Assembly: GCA_020057245.1 (NCBI GenBank)
Contig: JAGVGD010000012.1
Span: 1 to 64,000 of the forward strand
DNA from: Thiobacillus sp.
GTDB lineage: Bacteria > Pseudomonadota > Gammaproteobacteria > Burkholderiales > Thiobacillaceae
Direction: 5' to 3'
Length of the DNA: 64,000 bases
In this document: positions 10,471-19,500 of the stretch, piece after piece
How the letters are laid out: every line of letters starts with the position of its first letter
Position numbering within the stretch: position 1 is the stretch's first letter
The notes under the pieces: model-generated
Database searches by the model: none
What the model was told of the DNA's origin: nothing
What the model saw: only the letters and a program-made list of their open reading frames with translations
Position numbers and translations under genes: made by a program

Positions 10471-10541
10471 GCCGTCCTCCAGATACCTGATGAATTGAAG
10501 CGGGAGCGGAGCCCCCGGGCCCCGCTCGATTGCTGCCCAGC

Positions 10542-10856
10542 TTAGGCAATAGCGGTTTCGGCGGTGTTCTTGTCGCCTTTGTTGTCGGTCCAGTTGACGA
10601 CGACCTTGTCGCCGACTTTGGGGCCTTTGACCTTGAAGCCCAGGTAGGGATTCTTGGACACGCCGCTGCCGAGGTTGGCAGACAGCACGGCGACGCCGTT
10701 GATGGTGGCGGTCACGTCCTGGATGAAATGGGCGGGGACTAACTGACCGGTCTTGGCGTCTTTACGCTGACCAGTTTCCATCGGGTGATTCATCAGCACC
10801 TTGATATCGGCAACATCGCCGGCCATGGTGGCACGGATACGCATGGGTTCAGCCAT
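10542..10856 (-). CDS. soxZ: SoxZ, sulfur carrier complex subunit
   Basis: 104 residues without signal peptide; SoxZ is exported together with SoxY. It has the typical start MAEPMRIRATM and the immunoglobulin-like beta fold expected ('DVADIKVLMNHPMETGQRKD'). It forms the heterodimer with SoxY that carries pathway intermediates. Ribosome site AAGGA lies upstream. It sits 57 bases after soxY and 71 before soxA. Confidence 0.96.
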   Translation of the reverse strand: MAEPMRIRATMAGDVADIKVLMNHPMETGQRKDAKTGQLVPAHFIQDVTATINGVAVLSANLGSGVSKNPYLGFKVKGPKVGDKVVVNWTDNKGDKNTAETAIA

Positions 10857-10913
10857 TTGGCTTTCCTTTCTAAAATTGAACGATTCGATTCGGCTTGAAA
10901 GTGATGCGGGGAA

Positions 10914-11381
10914 TTAACCGCCGCAACCGCCGATGGTGACTTTGACTTCCTTGGCAGCCGTATAGGACTTGCCGCCGGCCTTGACCACGGCGCGAACGAG
11001 CGAAGTCTGGCCCATTTTGATGCGGGTGGAGATAAAGCCCTGAGAGCCGCCGGACAGCGTGAAATCTCCGACCAGCGGGGTGCCGTTTTTCTCGGCGAGG
11101 ATGGCGATGCTGGTGGTGCCGGCGATCTTGCTGGTCACTTCAACCGGCACGACGGCACCGTTTTCGGCGATATCCGGCGCCTTGATGAGGATGTCCTTGC
11201 TGTCGGCCGGAGCGGAAACGCCGAGGCCTTTCATTGCGTCGCCGACGTTTTTGGCGTCGAACGCGGGTGCGTTCCAGGCGGCCATGGCCTGGGTGGGTTT
11301 CAACAGGCCAGCGGCAATAGCGATGGCCACGGTGCTAGCGCCAGCGGCGCCTTTAAGTACGTTTCTGCGAAGTGCATTCAT
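10914..11381 (-). CDS. soxY: SoxY, thiosulfate-carrier protein
   Basis: 155 residues ending in GGCGG; C153 on this swinging arm covalently carries the sulfur intermediates. A twin-arginine signal (LRRNVLKGAAGAS) is followed by a hydrophobic stretch and cleavage near AMAA. The folded SoxYZ pair is exported by Tat. Ribosome site GGAGAAG is in place. Confidence 0.97.
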   Translation of the reverse strand: MNALRRNVLKGAAGASTVAIAIAAGLLKPTQAMAAWNAPAFDAKNVGDAMKGLGVSAPADSKDILIKAPDIAENGAVVPVEVTSKIAGTTSIAILAEKNGTPLVGDFTLSGGSQGFISTRIKMGQTSLVRAVVKAGGKSYTAAKEVKVTIGGCGG

Positions 11382-11419
11382 TTGGATACTTCTCCTGGCT
11401 CGAATGATGAAAACTGGAT

Positions 11420-11809
11420 TTACAGACCGTAGACAAAGTCGGTGACCTTATCGATCTCCTGCTCCGTCAGAACGCGGTGCTTGCCGAACGGAATCATGGA
11501 ACTGGCCGGGTTCGATGCGGTTGCGTCCCAGATCTGGGCGCGCAGCTTGGCTTTGTCGGGGAAGCGGGCGCTCATGGCAATGAGGGGGGGGCCGTAAGTG
11601 CCGGTGGATTCCGCATCGGGCACGGTGGGCATGCCGTGGCAGGCCAGGCAGTTGCCTTTGGTGCGGTTAAATGCGATGTCCTTGCCGGTTTCTTCCTTTT
11701 TGGGGGTCGCAGCCGCAGTTGGGGTTGCTGCCACTTGAGCCAGCACATTTCCCGACAGCATGATGGCGCTGATTGCACAGGCCGCTGCTACGTGATGCAA
11801 CTTTCGCAT
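11420..11809 (-). CDS. soxX: SoxX, cytochrome c subunit of the SoxAX complex
   Basis: 129 residues with a Sec signal ending near VLAQ. One c-type haem site, CLACH (54-58), and a distal methionine region SSMIPFGKH. It pairs with SoxA to initiate thiosulfate oxidation. An ATG at 11815 exists but directly abuts AGGAGG; the ATG at 11809 has six bases between AGGAGG and start, so I chose it. It is the first gene of the sox operon. Confidence 0.95.
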   Translation of the reverse strand: MRKLHHVAAACAISAIMLSGNVLAQVAATPTAAATPKKEETGKDIAFNRTKGNCLACHGMPTVPDAESTGTYGPPLIAMSARFPDKAKLRAQIWDATASNPASSMIPFGKHRVLTEQEIDKVTDFVYGL

Positions 11810-11881
11810 GGTCATCCTCCTAATTTATTTAACGTGGTGTTGAAAGCGCTTGCCGGATCGGGTTCGCCATAAGTTCGCGCT

Positions 11882-11895
11882 ATCCGGTAACGGAT
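11882..11895. promoter_or_regulatory. Inverted repeat at the predicted sox transcription start
   Basis: ATCCG-GTAA-CGGAT is a perfect 5+5 inverted repeat located just downstream of the candidate -10 box of soxX. It could be an operator or a leader hairpin. No known site is matched. Confidence 0.3.
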
Positions 11896-11902
11896 GTGGC
11901 AA

Positions 11903-11932
11903 AGGATAGTTGAATTGGTTTTTGTCATGCAA
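11903..11932 (-). promoter_or_regulatory. Candidate sigma-70 promoter for soxXYZA
   Basis: On the minus strand TTGCAT (complement of 11927-11932), an 18-base spacer, then TATCCT (complement of 11903-11908). It lies about 95 bases before soxX. Match is moderate and unverified. Confidence 0.4.
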
Positions 11933-12012
11933 GTTCGTATTGCTGTTTTTCCGCGCAAAACGCGGGGTAAATTCCTACCAGCCTTGCAGGGTGCGGGCTT
12001 GTGCTTTGGCGG

Positions 12013-13461
12013 CTATTCCTTGCGCAGTGCCTTTTCGAGCGCCAGCCATTCGCGTCGCCGCGCTTCGGCCACCGACATTTCGTGAAAACTGCCGTCGCCG
12101 GCCTTGATGCCCAGGCTGATCTGTTCGACCGCGGCAATCAGGTTTCCGCTCAATGCGGCGGCTTCAGCCTGAGCGCGATGGCTCAGGAGTTTGTGTCCAA
12201 GCTGGGCGTGGGCTTGTGCCGCCAACATCCATAACCGGCGGTCACCCGGGTAAAGCGTCAGTTCCTTGTCGACACGTTTCAGCGCATCGCCAGCGCGCTG
12301 GGTGGTCAGCAGGGCGGCGATGTAGCCGTATTGCAGGGGCCGGTAGTCGGGATGAGCCTGGCTGCCGGTCTGGTAGCGTTGCAGGGCCAGCGTGGCATTG
12401 CCGGCAGTGAGTGCGGTTTGGGCGGCGAGTTGCAGCACCATGGGCCTGATATCCGGGCCTGCCAGCATTTTTTGAACTTCTGTTTCGGCTTCATTGAACT
12501 GGCGTGCCCGCAATAACGCGCTCACCAGTCCGTAGCGGGCGGCGGTTTCGCTGGCGTAGCGTTTGTCCTGCAGGGTGCTGCGGGCATTGGCGACGGCTTC
12601 CGCCGGACTGCCCTCGCGCGCGCGCAGACGTGCACGCACCAGCTGAAAATCGAGGCTGTCCTGGACTTGCAGGTAGGGCGCGGCTTCGCTGCGCGCTTCC
12701 ATGTCGGATATGCGCTCGCTGGTAAGCGGGTGGGTGCGCAGGTAGGCGGGTGCACTGCTGTCATAAAACCGGCTGGCGCGTTGCAAGCGACTGAAAAAGG
12801 CGCTCATGTCGCGCGGGTCGAATTGCGCCCGGGTCAGCATTTCGTAGCCCAGGCGATCAGCTTCGCGTTCGTAATCGCGGCTGTAGTTGAGCTGGTTTTG
12901 CGCCGCGTAGGCCTGGGTGGAGGCGATCGCCGCGCCTGCCACGTTGGGGTTGGAGCGTGCCGCCAGCAGTGCGAGCGCGAGTGCTGCGAGGGTGGGCCAA
13001 TAGCTTTGGCTTTGTGCCGCAACCATGCGGGCGATGTGATCCTGGGTGACGTGAGCGATTTCGTGTCCGACGACGCTGGCCAGTTCGGATTCGCTTTGCG
13101 CGGTGAGCAGCAGGCCGATATGGACGCCGATATTGCCGCCGGGCATGGCAAAGGCGTTGATGCTGGGGTCGTCGACGACAAAAAAGATGAATTCGCGCTG
13201 GTTGCGCGTGCTGACCGAGACCAGCCGGTAACCCAGCTGGTTGAGATAGTTTTCGGTTTCGGGGTCGTCCAGGTAGCGGGGATCGGCGTAAACGTCGCGC
13301 ATGATGGCGCGTCCGAGCGCCTGCTCGTCCTGATCCGAAAAGTACTGGCGCGACACTTCGCCCAGATCGGGCAGATCGATGGCCCAAGCCGGCTGGATGG
13401 CAAGACTGAGTGCGAGCAGGCCATGCAGCAACGGCCTGCGGATAAAGGAGCGGGACAGCAT
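12013..13461 (-). CDS. M48-family periplasmic metalloprotease with TPR domain, BepA-like
   Basis: 482 residues from the ATG at 13461; a longer frame exists upstream but lies inside moaC. An N-terminal signal peptide (about 1-27, ending QPAWA) is followed by the peptidase domain with zinc motif HEIAH and the third ligand in '[13 protein letters not shown]'-type context (here [13 protein letters not shown]). The C-terminal 250 residues are helical TPR-like repeats. BepA-type proteases act on stalled outer-membrane assembly intermediates at BAM. The start lacks a clear ribosome site. It is divergent from moaC with 40 bases between starts. Confidence 0.9.
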   Translation of the reverse strand: MLSRSFIRRPLLHGLLALSLAIQPAWAIDLPDLGEVSRQYFSDQDEQALGRAIMRDVYADPRYLDDPETENYLNQLGYRLVSVSTRNQREFIFFVVDDPSINAFAMPGGNIGVHIGLLLTAQSESELASVVGHEIAHVTQDHIARMVAAQSQSYWPTLAALALALLAARSNPNVAGAAIASTQAYAAQNQLNYSRDYEREADRLGYEMLTRAQFDPRDMSAFFSRLQRASRFYDSSAPAYLRTHPLTSERISDMEARSEAAPYLQVQDSLDFQLVRARLRAREGSPAEAVANARSTLQDKRYASETAARYGLVSALLRARQFNEAETEVQKMLAGPDIRPMVLQLAAQTALTAGNATLALQRYQTGSQAHPDYRPLQYGYIAALLTTQRAGDALKRVDKELTLYPGDRRLWMLAAQAHAQLGHKLLSHRAQAEAAALSGNLIAAVEQISLGIKAGDGSFHEMSVAEARRREWLALEKALRKE

Positions 13462-13501
13462 TTCGATTACGATGCGCGTGTTATCGACTAGGTTCCTGAA
13501 T

Positions 13502-13987
13502 ATGAGCGAATTCACCCATTTTGATGAGCGCGGCCGGGCGGTCATGGTTGACGTGGCAGGCAAGGACGACACGCGACGCGTCGCCGTGGCAAGTGGCCGG
13601 ATAGGCATGTTACCCGATACGCTGTCGCGCATTCTCGGGGGGCAGGCTGCCAAAGGCGATGTGCTGGGGATTGCGCGCATCGCCGCGATCCAGGCGACCA
13701 AGCGCACTGCCGAGTTGATTCCCTTGTGTCATCCCATTGCCTTGACCAAGGTGAGTGTCGAGTTCAGTCACGATGAGGCGGATTCCTCGATCGCCTGCAC
13801 GGTGACCGCTGAAACCGTCGGCAAGACCGGGGTGGAAATGGAGGCGCTGACCGGCGTCAGCGTGGCGCTGCTGACCATCTATGACATGTGCAAGGCGGTC
13901 GATCGCGGCATGGTATTGGGCGATATCAAGCTGCAGGAAAAGCAGGGTGGGCGCTCCGGCCACTGGCAAAGGGCGGTCGCTGGATAA
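13502..13987 (+). CDS. moaC: Cyclic pyranopterin monophosphate synthase MoaC
   Basis: 161 residues from [18 protein letters not shown]. MoaC converts 3',8-cyclo-GTP to cyclic pyranopterin monophosphate, an early step of molybdenum cofactor synthesis. Conserved motifs include ELIPLCHPI and '[23 protein letters not shown]' (family signature, split over residues 119-141). Downstream lies the molybdoenzyme operon soeABC, 325 bases away, so cofactor and enzyme supply are physically linked. Confidence 0.97.
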   Translation: MSEFTHFDERGRAVMVDVAGKDDTRRVAVASGRIGMLPDTLSRILGGQAAKGDVLGIARIAAIQATKRTAELIPLCHPIALTKVSVEFSHDEADSSIACTVTAETVGKTGVEMEALTGVSVALLTIYDMCKAVDRGMVLGDIKLQEKQGGRSGHWQRAVAG

Positions 13988-14312
13988 ACCACAGTGGGCG
14001 CGTGGTGCACGCCATAAAATTGCCTCATCGAAAAAGCCCGTGTTGCGGACACTTTTTGGGCAAAAGCCACAAAAATAACAAGGAATTCAATCAGGTGGGT
14101 TAATGGGGTTATTAGCCGTTTTAATTGCCAGGGCGGGCAATCGACGTGCAAAATAACGCTATATTCGGAATGTTTAATATACAAACGTCCCCTGCAACAT
14201 TGAGTGCAGCTGCACTGGTGTTGCCTCAAGCACTCGCCTAGTATGGACAACCACGCAAGGATACGCGCGGCTTCCTTGAAGCCGAGGGGATAATTTTGAA
14301 CCTAGAGGCCGT
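13988..14312. promoter_or_regulatory. 325-base leader between moaC and soeA with palindrome and hairpin
   Basis: No gene is seen. It is AT-richer than its flanks. It contains a perfect 14-base palindrome AGTGCAGCTGCACT at 14203-14216 and a hairpin CGGCTTC-CTT-GAAGCCG at 14268-14284, 29 bases before the soeA start. It probably holds the soeABC promoter and a control site; no box was assigned with confidence. Confidence 0.45.
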
Positions 14313-17189
14313 ATGAACGCCAAAATCAAACTCGAAAATCACGACGCGCAGGAAATCAAGTACACAACTTGCTACATGTGCGCCTGCCGCTGCGGCATCA
14401 AGGTCACGCTGGAAGACAACAAGGTTCGCTTCATCCAGGGCAACCGCAATCACCCGACCAATCGCGGTGTGCTGTGCGCCAAGGGTTCTGCGGGGATCAT
14501 GAAGCAGTATTCGACCGCCAAGCTGACCCAGCCGCTGATGCGCAAGCCGGGCACCGAGCGCGGCGAAGGCATTTACGAGCCGATTTCCTGGGAGCAGGCA
14601 CTTGATGTGCTGACTGATCGCCTGGAAGAAATCCGTTCGACCGATCCGTCCAAGCTCGGCTTTTTTACCGGACGCGACCAGATGCAGGCGCTGACCGGCC
14701 TGTGGGCGCAGCAGTTCGGTACACCGAACTGGTCGGCGCATGGCGGTTTCTGCTCAGTCAACATGGCGGCGGCCGGCCTGTATTCGATTGGCTTCTCGTT
14801 CTGGGAATTCGGTGCGCCGGACTGGGAGTACGCCAAATATTTCATCATGTGGGGTGTGGCCGAGGATCACTCGTCCAACCCGATCAAAATCGGTCTGGAG
14901 CAACTGAAGCGCCGTGGCGGCAAGTTCGTCACGGTCAATCCGGTGCGTACCGGATACTCGGCGATCGCCGATGAATGGCTGCCGATCAAGCCCGGCATGG
15001 ACGGCTTGCTCGCCATGTCGATGGTGCACGTGCTGCTGAAGCATGAGCAGTTCGATTATGAATTTCTGGTGCGCTATACCAATGCCTCGTGGCTGGTGGT
15101 GCAGACGCCGGGTCAGGTGGGCGATGGCCTGTTCCTGCGCGACGAAAACGATCAGCCGCTGATCTGGGATATCGAGAAGGAAGCCTTCAAGAATGGCATG
15201 GATGGCGAGATCGCGCCTGCGCTGTTCGGCGAATATGTCGCGCCCGACGGTCGTCGCGTCAAAACCGTGATGTCGCTGATGGCCGAGCGCTATCTTGACG
15301 AGCGCTACGCGCCGGAGAATGTGGCACTGGAATGCGGTTTGCCTGCCGAGTCCATCACCCGCATCGCGCTGGAAATGGCGCACATCGCGTTCAAGGAAAC
15401 GATCGAACTGCCGATCGAATGGACTGACGTGTGGGGTCGCAAGCACGACAAGGTGGTGGGTCGTCCGGTGGCGATGTACGCGATGCGCGGGATTGCCGCG
15501 CACTCCAACGGCTTCCACGCCTGTCGCGCAATTCACATGATCCAGATGCTGCTGGGCGCGCTCGATGCGCCGGGCAACTTCCGCGCGCGTGCGCCGTATC
15601 CGAAGCCGATTCCGCCGCACCAGCTGCCGGAAAACAATATCGACATCATCAACGCGCCGAACACGCCGCTGTCGCGTCCGCCGCTCGGCTTCCCGACGCG
15701 TCCGGAAGACCTGGTGATCGACGAGTTCGGCAACCCGCTGCGCATCGACAAGGCCTACTCGTGGGAGGTACCGATCGCCTCGCACGGGCTGATGCACATG
15801 GTGATTACCAACGCGACCAACCATGATCCGTATGCGCTCGACACGCTGATCCTGTTCATGGCCAACATGGCCTGGAACTCGACCATGAACACCGCCAACG
15901 TGCAGGACATGCTGCGGCAGAAGGACGAGGAAAACTTCGGCGAGTACAAGATCCCGTTCCTGGTGGTGATCGACGCGTTCCATTCGGAGATGACCAACTT
16001 CGCTGACCTGATCCTGCCGGATACCACCTATCTGGAGCGTCACGACTGTATTTCGCTGCTGGATCGCCCGATTTCCGAGCCCGATTCCGCCGCAGATGCG
16101 ATCCGCTATCCACTGGTCAAGCTGGATCGCGACGTGCGCCCGTGGCAGGAGGTGATGGTCGAACTGGCGTCGCGCCTGAAATTCCCGGCGTTCACCAAGC
16201 CCGACGGTACGCGCAAGTTCAAGGACTATCCCGATTTCATCGTCAACTATGAGCGTTCGCCGGGAGTGGGTTTCCTTGCGGGCTGGCGCGGCAAGGATGG
16301 CACAAAATCGCTGAAGGGCGAGCCGAATCCCAATCAGTGGCAAAAATACATCGAGAACCAGAGCTTCTTTGCGCACCACTGGCCGGACAGCCAAAAGTAC
16401 ATGCGCTTCGCCAACAAGGACTATCTCGACGTGGCGGCGGATGTGGGTTTCGTCGGAAAATCCGAGCCCATCATCATGCAGTTCTACTCGGAGCCGCTGC
16501 AGAAATTCCGCCTTGCCGGGCAGGGCTTGTATGACGGCCCGCAGCCGAACAATCAGGTTGACCGAGAGCGTCTGGTGAAATACTTTGACCCGCTGCCGAT
16601 GTGGTACGAGCCGCTGGAGCAGCAACGCGTCGACAAGGAGAAATACCCCTTCTTCGCGCTGACCCAGCGCCCGATGTTCATGTATCACTCGTGGGACTCG
16701 CAGAACGTCTGGCTGCGCCAGATCATGGCGCAGAACTACATGTACATGAACGCGCGCAAGGCCGCCGAAATGGGCATCAAGGATTTCGACTGGATCTGGG
16801 TCGAGTCGCACAACGGCAAGATCCGCTGCCAGGTCAAGACCATGGAAGGCACCCAGGAAGACACGATCTGGACCTGGAACGCCATCGGCAAGCAGAAGGG
16901 CGCGTGGGGCCTGAAGGACAACGCGTCCGAGGCGACCAAGGGCTTCCTGCTCAATCACCTGATTTCCGAGCTGTTGCCGGAGAAATCCGGAGAGCGCCGC
17001 GTCACCAACTCCGACCCGGTGACCGGGCAGGCCGCGTGGTTCGATCTGCGCGTACGCCTGTGGAAAGCCGAGCCGGGCGAAACCGGTTCGTGGCCGCAGT
17101 TCGATACGCTGAAGGCTTTCCCGGGCGATGAACGTTATGAGCGTCCCGATGTGTTGCGTTATGACGCGCGCACCCACGAGAAGAATTAA
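14313..17189 (+). CDS. soeA: SoeA, cytoplasmic sulfite dehydrogenase molybdopterin subunit
   Basis: 958 residues of the DMSO-reductase superfamily. It starts after AGAGG. A [4Fe-4S] site is formed by C20, C23, C27 and C55 (CYMCACRC ... VLCAKG). C147 in HGGFCSVN is a candidate molybdenum ligand. No twin-arginine signal, so the enzyme faces the cytoplasm, unlike PsrA/PhsA-type reductases. With an FeS subunit and a DmsC-type anchor following, and sox and tusA genes nearby, direct sulfite oxidation to sulfate is the best assignment. A polysulfide or tetrathionate reductase is a less likely alternative. Confidence 0.92.
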   Translation: MNAKIKLENHDAQEIKYTTCYMCACRCGIKVTLEDNKVRFIQGNRNHPTNRGVLCAKGSAGIMKQYSTAKLTQPLMRKPGTERGEGIYEPISWEQALDVLTDRLEEIRSTDPSKLGFFTGRDQMQALTGLWAQQFGTPNWSAHGGFCSVNMAAAGLYSIGFSFWEFGAPDWEYAKYFIMWGVAEDHSSNPIKIGLEQLKRRGGKFVTVNPVRTGYSAIADEWLPIKPGMDGLLAMSMVHVLLKHEQFDYEFLVRYTNASWLVVQTPGQVGDGLFLRDENDQPLIWDIEKEAFKNGMDGEIAPALFGEYVAPDGRRVKTVMSLMAERYLDERYAPENVALECGLPAESITRIALEMAHIAFKETIELPIEWTDVWGRKHDKVVGRPVAMYAMRGIAAHSNGFHACRAIHMIQMLLGALDAPGNFRARAPYPKPIPPHQLPENNIDIINAPNTPLSRPPLGFPTRPEDLVIDEFGNPLRIDKAYSWEVPIASHGLMHMVITNATNHDPYALDTLILFMANMAWNSTMNTANVQDMLRQKDEENFGEYKIPFLVVIDAFHSEMTNFADLILPDTTYLERHDCISLLDRPISEPDSAADAIRYPLVKLDRDVRPWQEVMVELASRLKFPAFTKPDGTRKFKDYPDFIVNYERSPGVGFLAGWRGKDGTKSLKGEPNPNQWQKYIENQSFFAHHWPDSQKYMRFANKDYLDVAADVGFVGKSEPIIMQFYSEPLQKFRLAGQGLYDGPQPNNQVDRERLVKYFDPLPMWYEPLEQQRVDKEKYPFFALTQRPMFMYHSWDSQNVWLRQIMAQNYMYMNARKAAEMGIKDFDWIWVESHNGKIRCQVKTMEGTQEDTIWTWNAIGKQKGAWGLKDNASEATKGFLLNHLISELLPEKSGERRVTNSDPVTGQAAWFDLRVRLWKAEPGETGSWPQFDTLKAFPGDERYERPDVLRYDARTHEKN

Positions 17190-17201
17190 GAGAGAGCTGA
17201 C

Positions 17202-17897
17202 ATGAGATTAGGTTTGGTTATCGATCTGGATGTGTGCGTGGGCTGTCATGCCTGCGCCATTGCCTGCAAGGAATGGAATGCGTCCGGCACCACTGGCCCG
17301 CTGTCCGACTACCAGCCTTACGGCGCGGAGCCGTCTGGCGTGTGGTTCAACCGGATTCGCCATTACGAAATGGACACGTATCCGAACAACAAGACCGTCA
17401 ATTTCCCGATGTCGTGCAACCACTGCGAGGACGCCGAGTGCGTCACCGTGTGCCCGACTGGCGCGTCGTACAAGCGGGCCGAGGACGGCATCGTGCTGGT
17501 TGACCAGGACAAGTGCATGGGCTGCAATTACTGCTCGTGGGCTTGCCCCTATGGCGCACGCGAACTCGACCGGTCCAGCGGCACCATGAAAAAGTGCACG
17601 CTGTGCGTCGACCGTATCTATGACATGGAATTGCCGGTGGAAGAGCGTCAGCCTTCGTGCGTGTTGACCTGCCCGGCGCACGCTCGCATGTTCGGCGATT
17701 TCGACGATCCCGATTCGGCGGTGTCGCGCACCGTCCGTGAGCGCGGCGGGTTTGGCCTCATGCCCGAACTCAACTACAACCCGACCAACCAGTATCTGCC
17801 GCCGCGCAGCAAACCGGTGATTCCGGTCGAGGCCCATCCTCGTGGCGGCCTCAAGGAAAGCATCAAGCAGTTTGCCAACAAGCTGGTTCGTCGTTGA
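17202..17897 (+). CDS. soeB: SoeB, iron-sulfur subunit of sulfite dehydrogenase
   Basis: 231 residues. Four ferredoxin-type cysteine groups are visible: CVGCHACAIAC, CNHCEDAECVTVC, CMGCNYCSWAC and CTLC...CVLTC, enough for four [4Fe-4S] clusters that pass electrons from SoeA to the membrane. No signal peptide. It begins 12 bases after soeA, preceded by GAGAGAG. Confidence 0.93.
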   Translation: MRLGLVIDLDVCVGCHACAIACKEWNASGTTGPLSDYQPYGAEPSGVWFNRIRHYEMDTYPNNKTVNFPMSCNHCEDAECVTVCPTGASYKRAEDGIVLVDQDKCMGCNYCSWACPYGARELDRSSGTMKKCTLCVDRIYDMELPVEERQPSCVLTCPAHARMFGDFDDPDSAVSRTVRERGGFGLMPELNYNPTNQYLPPRSKPVIPVEAHPRGGLKESIKQFANKLVRR

Positions 17898-17925
17898 ACC
17901 TGAATAGATATAAGCAGGAATAACC

Positions 17926-17991
17926 ATGCATCAGGCTTATTGGCGCGGCCCCGAATTGAAGGTGGGGCGGCGTCGGCAAGCCGGATACTGA
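17926..17991 (+). CDS. Possible 21-residue small ORF between soeB and soeC
   Basis: ATG with AGGAA six bases upstream opens MHQAYWRGPELKVGRRRQAGY and then TGA. The peptide is basic and hydrophilic. It fills the otherwise empty 111-base gap in a tight operon. It may be a leader or coupling peptide, or chance; no homologue is known to me. Confidence 0.3.
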   Translation: MHQAYWRGPELKVGRRRQAGY

Positions 17992-18008
17992 TTCATTAGG
18001 AAATCGAT

Positions 18009-18947
18009 ATGCATCCAGCATTTTCAGTCATCTTCTTTACCGTTGCCTCGGGAGCGGGTTTTGGCCTGTTTTCGCTGCTGTTCATCGCCGACGTATTCAA
18101 GCTGGGTGGAGGGTTCGAACGCGAACAACTCATCATTGGCGGCCTGATGGCCATGGCCTTGGTGGTGTTTGGCCTGTTGTCTTCCACTTTCCACCTGGCT
18201 AATCCGAAAAACGCGTGGCGTGCGTTCAGCCGCTTCCGTACCTCGTGGTTGTCGCGCGAAGGCGTGTTTGCGGTGCTGTTCATGCCGCTGGCGCTGGTGT
18301 ACCTCGCCAGCATCTGGTTTGACGCGCCGCTGTGGTTGCGCGAGACCAGCGGTTTTCTGACCGCTGTGCTGGCCTGGATCACCGTGTTTTCAACCGGCAT
18401 GATCTACGCGTGTCTGAAAACGATCCGTCAGTGGAACACCCCGCTGGTTCCGGCCAACTACCTTGCTCTGGGCTATGCCAGCGGCAGCCTCCTGCTCCTG
18501 CTGGGGGCCGTGGTTTCCGGATTGGACACCACGCCGTACATCGCCATGTCGGCGCTGATCCTGTCGATTGCCGCAGTACTCAAAGCCATCTATTACTTCT
18601 GGATCAGCAGCCCCGGCCTGGGTCCTACCATCAACACGGCAACCGGTCTGACCCGCGCCAAAGTCAAGCTGCTGGATACCGGTCACACCCACGGAACCTT
18701 CCTGACCCAGGAATTCGGTTTCCAGATCGCTCGTCAAAAAGCTGGATTGCTGAAGATCGTGGTGTTTGTGCTGGGCTTTGCCTTGCCGGGCCTGATGCTG
18801 GTCTGGGTATTCAACCAGCAGGGTGGGCAGGCAGCGGCCATCGTGGCTGTTGTTACCGGGATTGTCGGAGCCGCGGTTGAACGCTGGTTGTTTTTCGCAG
18901 AAGCGCGCCACGTGGTTAACCTGTATCACGGCGCCCAGCGCTGCTAA
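18009..18947 (+). CDS. soeC: SoeC, DmsC-type membrane anchor of sulfite dehydrogenase
   Basis: 312 residues with about eight hydrophobic helices and no cofactor motifs. The start MHPAFSVIFFTVASGAGFG resembles DMSO-reductase anchor subunits (DmsC/SoeC). It would hold SoeAB on the cytoplasmic face and pass electrons to quinone. Ribosome site AGGA lies 8 bases upstream. A strong terminator follows. Confidence 0.92.
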   Translation: MHPAFSVIFFTVASGAGFGLFSLLFIADVFKLGGGFEREQLIIGGLMAMALVVFGLLSSTFHLANPKNAWRAFSRFRTSWLSREGVFAVLFMPLALVYLASIWFDAPLWLRETSGFLTAVLAWITVFSTGMIYACLKTIRQWNTPLVPANYLALGYASGSLLLLLGAVVSGLDTTPYIAMSALILSIAAVLKAIYYFWISSPGLGPTINTATGLTRAKVKLLDTGHTHGTFLTQEFGFQIARQKAGLLKIVVFVLGFALPGLMLVWVFNQQGGQAAAIVAVVTGIVGAAVERWLFFAEARHVVNLYHGAQRC

Positions 18948-18966
18948 ATCGCTTCATTCTGGTCGA

Positions 18967-18998
18967 CAGGGACACCATAGGCGTGTCCCTGTTTTTTT
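18967..18998 (+). terminator. Rho-independent terminator of soeABC
   Basis: Nine-base stem CAGGGACAC/GTGTCCCTG with a 7-base loop followed by seven T. Confidence 0.92.
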
Positions 18999-19003
18999 GA
19001 TAT

Positions 19004-19019
19004 ATTAGAAAATTCTAAT
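19004..19019. promoter_or_regulatory. AT-rich inverted repeat upstream of rhodanese gene
   Basis: ATTAGAA-AA-TTCTAAT, 25 bases before the rhodanese start. Its architecture resembles operators of ArsR-family sulfide/persulfide repressors (BigR/SqrR type). It would overlap a promoter. Inference only. Confidence 0.45.
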
Positions 19020-19044
19020 TTTGAAAATTCATGATGGAATACGC

Positions 19045-19374
19045 ATGTTTGGACTGAATGGTTTCAAGGAAGTGGATGCAACGACCGCGAAGGCAATCGC
19101 TGCCAGTGGCGCGCACCTGATTGATGTGCGCACGGCAGATGAAGTGGCGCATGGCGTGATTGATGGCGCGATTCATATTCCTTTGCACCTGCTGCCCTTG
19201 CGCGCAGCGGATATCCCGCAGGACCGGCCGGTTGTCATTTATTGCCGTTCTGGAGCGCGTTCGGCGCAAGCCTGCTCGTTCATGGCATCCAGGGGTTATA
19301 GCAATATGCATAACCTGTCTGGCGGGATCATGGCGTGGGCACGCTCAGGTAACGCCATTAGCCCGGTGCGTTGA
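19045..19374 (+). CDS. Rhodanese-like sulfurtransferase
   Basis: 109 residues; a single rhodanese domain with catalytic C67 in the loop YCRSGARS. It accepts and donates sulfane sulfur as a cysteine persulfide. A TTG at 19021 could add eight residues, but the ATG at 19045 is better placed. It is cytoplasmic. The neighbours tusA and dsrE2 are the usual partners of such a rhodanese in sulfur oxidisers, where the three relay sulfur toward oxidation. Confidence 0.9.
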   Translation: MFGLNGFKEVDATTAKAIAASGAHLIDVRTADEVAHGVIDGAIHIPLHLLPLRAADIPQDRPVVIYCRSGARSAQACSFMASRGYSNMHNLSGGIMAWARSGNAISPVR

Positions 19375-19500
19375 TTCAGCGGCGAACGCCGGGTTTTCCT
19401 GCCCCGAAGCAATTTTTGGTTGCAATAACATCGCTTCTGGTTTAATGTTCCGCAGCATTTTTAGTACAGTCATACCAAAACTTAATGTAAGGAGAATATT

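Noticed and set aside
13988..14312. Molybdenum cofactor riboswitch before soeA
   Set aside because: The region has a palindrome and a short hairpin but not the multi-stem Moco motif.
14754..17177. 807-codon open frame antisense to soeA
   Set aside because: It mirrors the soeA codon pattern in GC-rich DNA, lacks a ribosome site and has no recognisable domain.
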